Assembly: GCA_028284225.1 (NCBI GenBank)
Contig: JANQSD010000009.1
Span: 122,629-186,628, forward strand
DNA length: 64,000 nucleotides
Direction of reading: 5' to 3'
DNA from: Arenicellales bacterium
GTDB taxonomy: Bacteria > Pseudomonadota > Gammaproteobacteria > Arenicellales > JAHEKD01
Made by a program: the position numbers and the translations under genes
Shown: positions 59,471 through 64,000 of the stretch, piece after piece
Layout of the letters: each line of letters starts with the position of its first letter
Numbering within the stretch: the stretch's first letter is position 1
Notes under the pieces: model-generated
The model's database searches: none
The model's input: the letters and a program-made list of their open reading frames with translations, nothing else
Told to the model about the DNA's origin: nothing

Positions 59471-62005
59471 ATGCTATCTTCTCAGCGAAAAGAACATTTC
59501 TGTATTCATGTTTTTCTCAATAGATTTACGCATTACATAATATCGCTAATAATTCTATCTATATCCGGGTATAGCAATCTCAGTCTTGCGCAGCCATATA
59601 CTCAGACTGTTACGTTTTGTCTGGATTTTGACGGTCATCATATTGATCGTTGGATTGATCACTTTAACGATGTATCTAATGTCGATATTCCTGCGTTTAA
59701 TCATCGGGACAGCGATCCCTCGACGTTGGACTTAAGTGAACAGGTGGATGTCGATACCATTATTGACATTGTTCGGGAAGATTTTTCGCCTTTCAAGGTT
59801 AATGTGTTGAGTGAGGAGCCGCCAACTGATAATGGAGAAACACGGGAATCCGGCTGTGAAGTTGAATGGCCCAATCAAGTCGATTTGCGCATCGTCGTGG
59901 GTGGCCACCGCTCTGACTTTAATGATTCAGAAAACTTTAACGCTGCAGCTTATGCAGTTAACGGATCATTTAATAGTACTAATCCTAATATTCCAAGTAT
60001 TGCACTGGTATTTATATATGATGGTTTAGGTAAAGAAAGAATACTTCCAGCCTGGCGATTGGGAAACGCTGCTAGTCATGAGGCAGGACATGCCTTGAAC
60101 TTATTCCATCAAGCTCAGTATGATCAGAATGGATTTGTCCAGGAATATGCACCCGGCACACCTGAGGTGTCACCAATTATGGGTGACTACTTGCCGAAGA
60201 TGCATTCTACGGGAGAACCAATACCTAATACGATTCTCAAGCCGCAGCGTACAACATGGACAATTGGACCGACACCTTATCTGGTTGACGATCAGGGAAC
60301 TGCTGTGCATTCAGATCGCCGTCCCGCGTTTATACAGGATGACATGAGAATCATTGCCTCGCAAACGAGTGCTGACCTGCCAGACTTATTAAGATGTATC
60401 AGTTCGGATGCTCCAGCTAACTGTGTGCCCAGAATCCCAAACCGGTTCGGTTATAAACAAGACGATCATGGGAATTATGGAGGGCGTGCAACCAGTTTTT
60501 CAATTCATAAGTCTGTGGGTTCAAGGCCTGTAAAAAAAGGCATAATCGAACGACCTTCCGACGTGGATTATTTCAGCTTTGTTATTCCCCAAAGTATGAA
60601 TTCAATCGTTACTGTTCGCGCAACTGTCAATGTCCAAGAGGATGTCACGAATTTGGTGCCGCGCATTGATATTCGCAATTATACCGATACGAAAAGCGTT
60701 GTAAGTAATCAAACAGATTCCACAGTTGCAACCGAAAAATTGGTGCCTGGTGCATATTTAATACGCGTCAGCGGTCATGGTCGCCCCGGTGATACCGGGC
60801 AATACGAAGTCGCATTATCAATAAATTCCGGACCATATATAACTCATCACCAATTATTTAAAGACCATTTGCGTGTAACGTTTAATGAGCGCATTGATTC
60901 AGACTCGTTTACTGCAAAGGATGTTTTGATTGAATATGGTGATGGCTCAAGAAAGACAATTGATGAAAGCAAAATCAGTATCAGTCCAGTTATCGATACT
61001 ACCCGTACATACGACATTAACTTTCCTCCATATAGCACTATGGGGGGGATAAGATTTGTCATAGGTCCAAAGATAGAAAACTTGAGGAAGGTTGAAATGG
61101 ATCAAAACGGAGATGGCAGCTCAACAGTGTCGGACAATCATAAAGTGGAAGATTTAATACCGCCTCGTGTCACCTCAATTGCGTATAAAACAGATCGAAT
61201 TGAGATTAAATTCAGTGAACCATTAAATCCAGCAACGGTGAATCAACAAACAGTGCGTGTTTATGACATATTAGGGCAACCCTTTGTTAACGCTACAGCG
61301 TTGATTGAAACAGTCGATGAGCGCACGTTTAATTATTCAATGACAAGTTATCCAGTAGGTGGAATCCGTCTTCATATAGGCTCGGATATTACAGATAGTT
61401 TTGGGAATCATTTAGTCTCAACAAAACCATTTACAATTACTGAAGATCAGGGTCCAAGGGTCATTGATACAGCTTTCCTTGAAGATGAATACCTGCCGGG
61501 TATCGGTACTTTGAAGCAATCAGCCTTTTTAGTGGCTTTTGATTCAACCGTTAACCCGGATACTTTAGAGCAAGATGGCATATCAATAAAATATTTGTCC
61601 AATGCTTATTCAGGTATCAGAATAAATAATGATGTTACAGTAAAAATCAAGGATATTGTTAAAGTCGATTCAAGCAGGTTTCCCTGGAGTAGCGCTGAGC
61701 GGCTTTGGCTGGTAAATTTTGATAAGGTTGGATACGGAACCTACGAGTTAAAAGTAAACAGAACTGTAACCGATTTATTTCATAACATGCTGGATCAAGA
61801 CAAGGACGGAGTAAATGGTGAACTTCAAGATACCTATATTCACCGATTTAATATTCAACCGCGGGTAGATAGTAATTTAGCTGAACCCACTAGAGCATAT
61901 ATTTTGGCCAGTCAGGAATTGTTGGCTGGTAGTTGTACTTTGAGTCACCGACAAAACCAATACATTCAGCAGTTTGAGATAAAGTCATTGCATATGACTC
62001 CCTAA
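59471..62005 (+). CDS. Secreted metzincin-like metalloprotease with beta-sandwich repeats
   Basis: An 844-residue exported protein. Signal peptide about 1-41 (IISLIILSISGYSNLSLAQ). The zinc motif is HEAGHALNLFH: His203, Glu204, His207, His213 with Asn at the position that is usually Gly, followed by a Met-turn at Met237 (SPIMGDYLP). A pre-peptidase-like domain (RPSDVDYFSFVIPQSMNS, VPGAYLIRVSGHG) follows about 350-460. After it come two or more Ig-like repeats with the pattern V-x-F-N-E-x-I...S-F-x-x-x-D-V (LRVTFNERIDSDSFTAKDVL, IEIKFSEPLNPATVNQQTV). The C-terminus has no recognisable anchor. Substrate is unknown. GAGGAAAA precedes ATG 59471. Confidence 0.75.
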   Translation: MLSSQRKEHFCIHVFLNRFTHYIISLIILSISGYSNLSLAQPYTQTVTFCLDFDGHHIDRWIDHFNDVSNVDIPAFNHRDSDPSTLDLSEQVDVDTIIDIVREDFSPFKVNVLSEEPPTDNGETRESGCEVEWPNQVDLRIVVGGHRSDFNDSENFNAAAYAVNGSFNSTNPNIPSIALVFIYDGLGKERILPAWRLGNAASHEAGHALNLFHQAQYDQNGFVQEYAPGTPEVSPIMGDYLPKMHSTGEPIPNTILKPQRTTWTIGPTPYLVDDQGTAVHSDRRPAFIQDDMRIIASQTSADLPDLLRCISSDAPANCVPRIPNRFGYKQDDHGNYGGRATSFSIHKSVGSRPVKKGIIERPSDVDYFSFVIPQSMNSIVTVRATVNVQEDVTNLVPRIDIRNYTDTKSVVSNQTDSTVATEKLVPGAYLIRVSGHGRPGDTGQYEVALSINSGPYITHHQLFKDHLRVTFNERIDSDSFTAKDVLIEYGDGSRKTIDESKISISPVIDTTRTYDINFPPYSTMGGIRFVIGPKIENLRKVEMDQNGDGSSTVSDNHKVEDLIPPRVTSIAYKTDRIEIKFSEPLNPATVNQQTVRVYDILGQPFVNATALIETVDERTFNYSMTSYPVGGIRLHIGSDITDSFGNHLVSTKPFTITEDQGPRVIDTAFLEDEYLPGIGTLKQSAFLVAFDSTVNPDTLEQDGISIKYLSNAYSGIRINNDVTVKIKDIVKVDSSRFPWSSAERLWLVNFDKVGYGTYELKVNRTVTDLFHNMLDQDKDGVNGELQDTYIHRFNIQPRVDSNLAEPTRAYILASQELLAGSCTLSHRQNQYIQQFEIKSLHMTP

Positions 62006-62147
62006 CAGCAATTAGACTTACAGACGCTAGCTGGGGCGGTTTTATCACCGCGATTCGTAAAAATATGACCCCTCAATAGATGAATTTGTAGGATCGGTTA
62101 ATACTTAGAAAACGGTTTATCATTGAAACCATTTTTGATCAGAAAAT

Positions 62148-62387
62148 TCAAGAAGCCAGTTTCAGCTCTTCTATACTGTTGTAAACGTTGCGGTTGCTGA
62201 CCGTTATGATGGAATCTTCATTACGTGCTGTCAGATCAGGAAGTGACTTGCCTTCGCCCATCAGAACCGACTTTACCCGTAATTTTGAACGGTTAAAGCT
62301 TTCGCTGCCGATGACCTCGCACTCAAGGAAAGTATCCTGAAACAGGGTTAATTCCGGTTTGGGTACGTAGACGATGTTGCCTTTCAT
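62148..62387 (-). CDS. Uncharacterised 79-residue protein
   Basis: A small beta-rich acidic protein (KGNIVYVPKPELTLFQDTFL, ECEVIGSESFNRSKLRVKSV). No signal peptide, helix bundle or known motif. The ribosome site is not obvious. It lies tail to tail with the metzincin gene and about 257 bases from the next gene on the same strand. Codon use is ordinary. I do not recognise it; it may be real because the frame is complete and in register with a lone position. Confidence 0.5.
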   Translation of the reverse strand: MKGNIVYVPKPELTLFQDTFLECEVIGSESFNRSKLRVKSVLMGEGKSLPDLTARNEDSIITVSNRNVYNSIEELKLAS

Positions 62388-62555
62388 TTGTTAAATCCCG
62401 TGCCTTTCAGCAGCAAATAAAGTGTTTAAAACAAACCAACCCTGTGAAACCGCGTTTATACCAGAAATAAACTGAATAATGTGTGAAATTTTGTTACTGT
62501 GATGTGCCAAATTATTGGTTTTTTTAGGCTTTGATAATAAGAATACTTAATAGAA

Positions 62556-62583
62556 TATAAGCCCGGCTAACGCCAGGCTTATA
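62556..62583 (-). terminator. Terminator of the exported protein at the window end
   Basis: Read on the minus strand: TATAAGCCTGGC, loop GTTA, GCCGGGCTTATA, a 12-pair stem with one wobble, followed by TTCTATT. It lies 61 bases after the stop codon of the large minus-strand gene. Confidence 0.7.
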
Positions 62584-62643
62584 AAGATATAGTTTGTTAA
62601 TTAATATTCAGCTAATGACTAGTTAGAATTCATAGTGTGTAGT

Positions 62644-64000
62644 TTATGGTGTGCAATTAAATTCACCATTAGCGTCAACCATTCCTTCTAGTAACCAGTC
62701 GTTTATGAAACCTGCTTTATCTTTAGCATCACCATTGCGTTTCCCACAATCTTCGGGACCGTCCATGTCATCATCAGAACATGACATGTGAAAAACTGAT
62801 TCGCCTATTTTTGCGCCTGAAGTGGTTTGTTCAAATATTTCCCAAATTACATCGTTACCGTCTTTGGGTGCATAACCTGTAACAGTCACTTCATCGCCGC
62901 GCACAATGTTACTTTGTTCGTGCAATAAGATTTCATCTGGACTATCTTTCCAAGCTTTGATGCCAATTTCTGCGGTAGTACCGTCCCAAATCATTGTTAA
63001 TGCGTCAAGTGGTTTGGCGCATGAGAATCCTCCACTCTGACCGGGTGTAAAAGTTACTGAACATCCTTCGACAAAGTTGATCGTAATTTCATAGTCGCCC
63101 TCACTTTTAGAGACATTATCTTCGAATTCAAACTTAATTTTGCTACCTTTGCCTTTTTTAACCTTTCTATCTTTCACTGGGGCTTTCCAATCAGATCCAG
63201 ATATAGTGGCGGAAGTTGGAGCAAGTGCTCCATCAAATAAAGTTTTCTTACCAATTTTGATTTTCTTCAGCACACCATTTTCAGAAGGCCAATTAATGGT
63301 CAAACTGTCGATGAAAATGTCATACTCACCAGTGCTTTTAACTTCCCATTCAAGTTTCTTTTTGTCCAGTTTAAGCTTATCTTTACCTGTGGCTGTGCAC
63401 GGACCTAACTCACAGATCAACCCACCATTCAGGCTTGCCGCAGAAATCACTTCAAAGTCTCCGCTTACTGTCCCTGGGCCTATGGGCTGAGAGCAACTTG
63501 TATGTAATTTCGTATTCAATACACCATTAATAAAAATTTCTATTTCCGTACCAAGTGTTCCTTTATCATCACTACCGACAAAGCTAAACGAACCACCCGG
63601 TTGGATGACATCATTAAAGACAATATTGCCATCTTTCTTTTGTCTTACCATTATTTGCGCGTCTATGACTGGCCCGTTGTATCTTAAGGTTAGATTTGTT
63701 ACTTTCCCATCACACTCATCACATGGTACATGTTCAGGACAGAAGGTAATGCCGGTCAGTGCGCCGCTGCCTGCTAAGGTGACTTTGAGTGTTTTAGCCC
63801 CAAACACAATAAACGGTACATTGACAAAGCCATTATCACCGGTTACAGGAATCGGTTGACTCAGTAAAGGGTTGCCGCCCTCATCAAACGCCTCCAACAC
63901 ACCGCCGTCCTCTTCAATGTCCAACAGTGAAATCGTATCCACATCAACCGGTACATCAAACTCAAAGACAAACGTGCCCCCAGCCGCCCGGTCATTGGCC
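62644..64000 (-). CDS. Large exported/surface protein, C-terminal part
   Basis: The frame is open to the window edge (residues before it read FVFEFDVPVDVDTISLLDIE), so 452 residues of a longer protein are seen. It contains several beta-rich repeats with paired cysteines (CPEHVPCDECDGK, CELGPC, CSVTFTPGQSGGFSC, CSDDDMDGPEDCGKR). The pattern FNDVIQPGGSFSFVGSDDKG is like the small extracellular domains grouped as DUF7467. Such proteins are usually secreted or cell-surface. ATG and signal peptide are outside the window. A terminator follows at 62556. Confidence 0.75.
   Translation of the reverse strand, partial: ANDRAAGGTFVFEFDVPVDVDTISLLDIEEDGGVLEAFDEGGNPLLSQPIPVTGDNGFVNVPFIVFGAKTLKVTLAGSGALTGITFCPEHVPCDECDGKVTNLTLRYNGPVIDAQIMVRQKKDGNIVFNDVIQPGGSFSFVGSDDKGTLGTEIEIFINGVLNTKLHTSCSQPIGPGTVSGDFEVISAASLNGGLICELGPCTATGKDKLKLDKKKLEWEVKSTGEYDIFIDSLTINWPSENGVLKKIKIGKKTLFDGALAPTSATISGSDWKAPVKDRKVKKGKGSKIKFEFEDNVSKSEGDYEITINFVEGCSVTFTPGQSGGFSCAKPLDALTMIWDGTTAEIGIKAWKDSPDEILLHEQSNIVRGDEVTVTGYAPKDGNDVIWEIFEQTTSGAKIGESVFHMSCSDDDMDGPEDCGKRNGDAKDKAGFINDWLLEGMVDANGEFNCTP

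Noticed and set aside
62006..62097. Plus-strand stretch reading LTDASWGGFITAIR in the gap after the metzincin gene
   Set aside because: It resembles the end of a DUF397-type domain, but it has no start codon, that family is mainly actinobacterial, and the match is too short to support.
1..64000. tRNA, rRNA, CRISPR arrays, complete insertion sequences or prophage
   Set aside because: No cloverleaf, rRNA core, regular spacer-repeat array, intact transposase or phage structural gene was seen on reading both strands; a tool search would be needed to exclude very divergent cases.

Overview
The window looks like chromosome of a free-living, probably marine, gammaproteobacterium of moderate GC content. 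The argument rests on an enterobacterial-style ilvB-ilvN pair with its own valine/leucine leader peptide, a membrane-anchored Fdn-like formate dehydrogenase, a bat operon, a DddP-type DMSP lyase, and genes packed into short operons with ATGA overlaps. No rRNA, tRNA, CRISPR array, complete insertion sequence, integron or prophage was found.

Layout. 1-312 is the tail of a beta-propeller protein. 622-9443 is a formate dehydrogenase region: a TorD-like chaperone, a small Tat peptide, the molybdenum subunit (cysteine type), the Fe-S subunit, a tiny lipoprotein and cytochrome b, then an unknown protein, an exported ankyrin protein, a biotin/lipoate-ligase-like protein and an exported Rieske-like protein. 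The scaffold ATPase Mrp/ApbC follows (9487-10563). 10870-20775 is mixed catabolism: an AraC/GyrI-like regulator, an amidohydrolase, an acyl-CoA synthetase, an M20 amidohydrolase, a DUF1835 protein, an amine oxidase and a VOC protein. 20861-23320 is ilvBN on the minus strand, preceded by a complete attenuator (promoter, 35-residue leader, terminator) and by a 178-bp palindromic element inserted between attenuator and ilvB.

24009-27773 is a minus-strand pair encoding a DddP-like DMSP lyase and an FAD/GcvT fusion dehydrogenase, suggesting use of methylated osmolytes. 27959-37404 holds small enzymes and regulators (ABM, YCII, an N-acetylglutamate-synthase-like protein, MocR, OsmC, cupin, flavin-binding, GST, GNATs, DUF1272, deiminase, thioesterase, SnoaL-like). 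37544-39157 is a Kef-type antiporter. 39282-40085 is a scarred interval with a truncated SPGD-family gene, an XRE regulator, an operator-containing strong promoter and a long hairpin. 40086-44208 is a five-gene minus-strand operon (class II aldolase, membrane di-iron oxygenase, Rieske ferredoxin, ferredoxin reductase, TauE/SafE exporter) opposite a LysR gene with a clear T-N11-A site; it resembles the rhizopine mocDEF oxygenase system, but the substrate is unknown. 45478-51394 holds DinB, acyltransferase, MOSC and AEC genes, gene remnants, a lysophospholipid-type acyltransferase and a glycosyltransferase without a proper start. 51452-52213 is a DDAH-like hydrolase. 52319-59221 is a six-gene moxR-bat operon. 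The right end has a secreted metzincin-like protease and part of a large exported protein.

A theme is decay next to small repeats. Two families of short palindromic intergenic repeats (a GTCATNCCGG/CCGGAATGAC type and a GC-rich CTCCCCC/GGGGGAG type) recur. Several N-terminal gene fragments (aldehyde dehydrogenase, SPGD-family protein, possibly BolA) stop at these repeats, and others (M16 peptidase, P-loop kinase) lie in the gaps.
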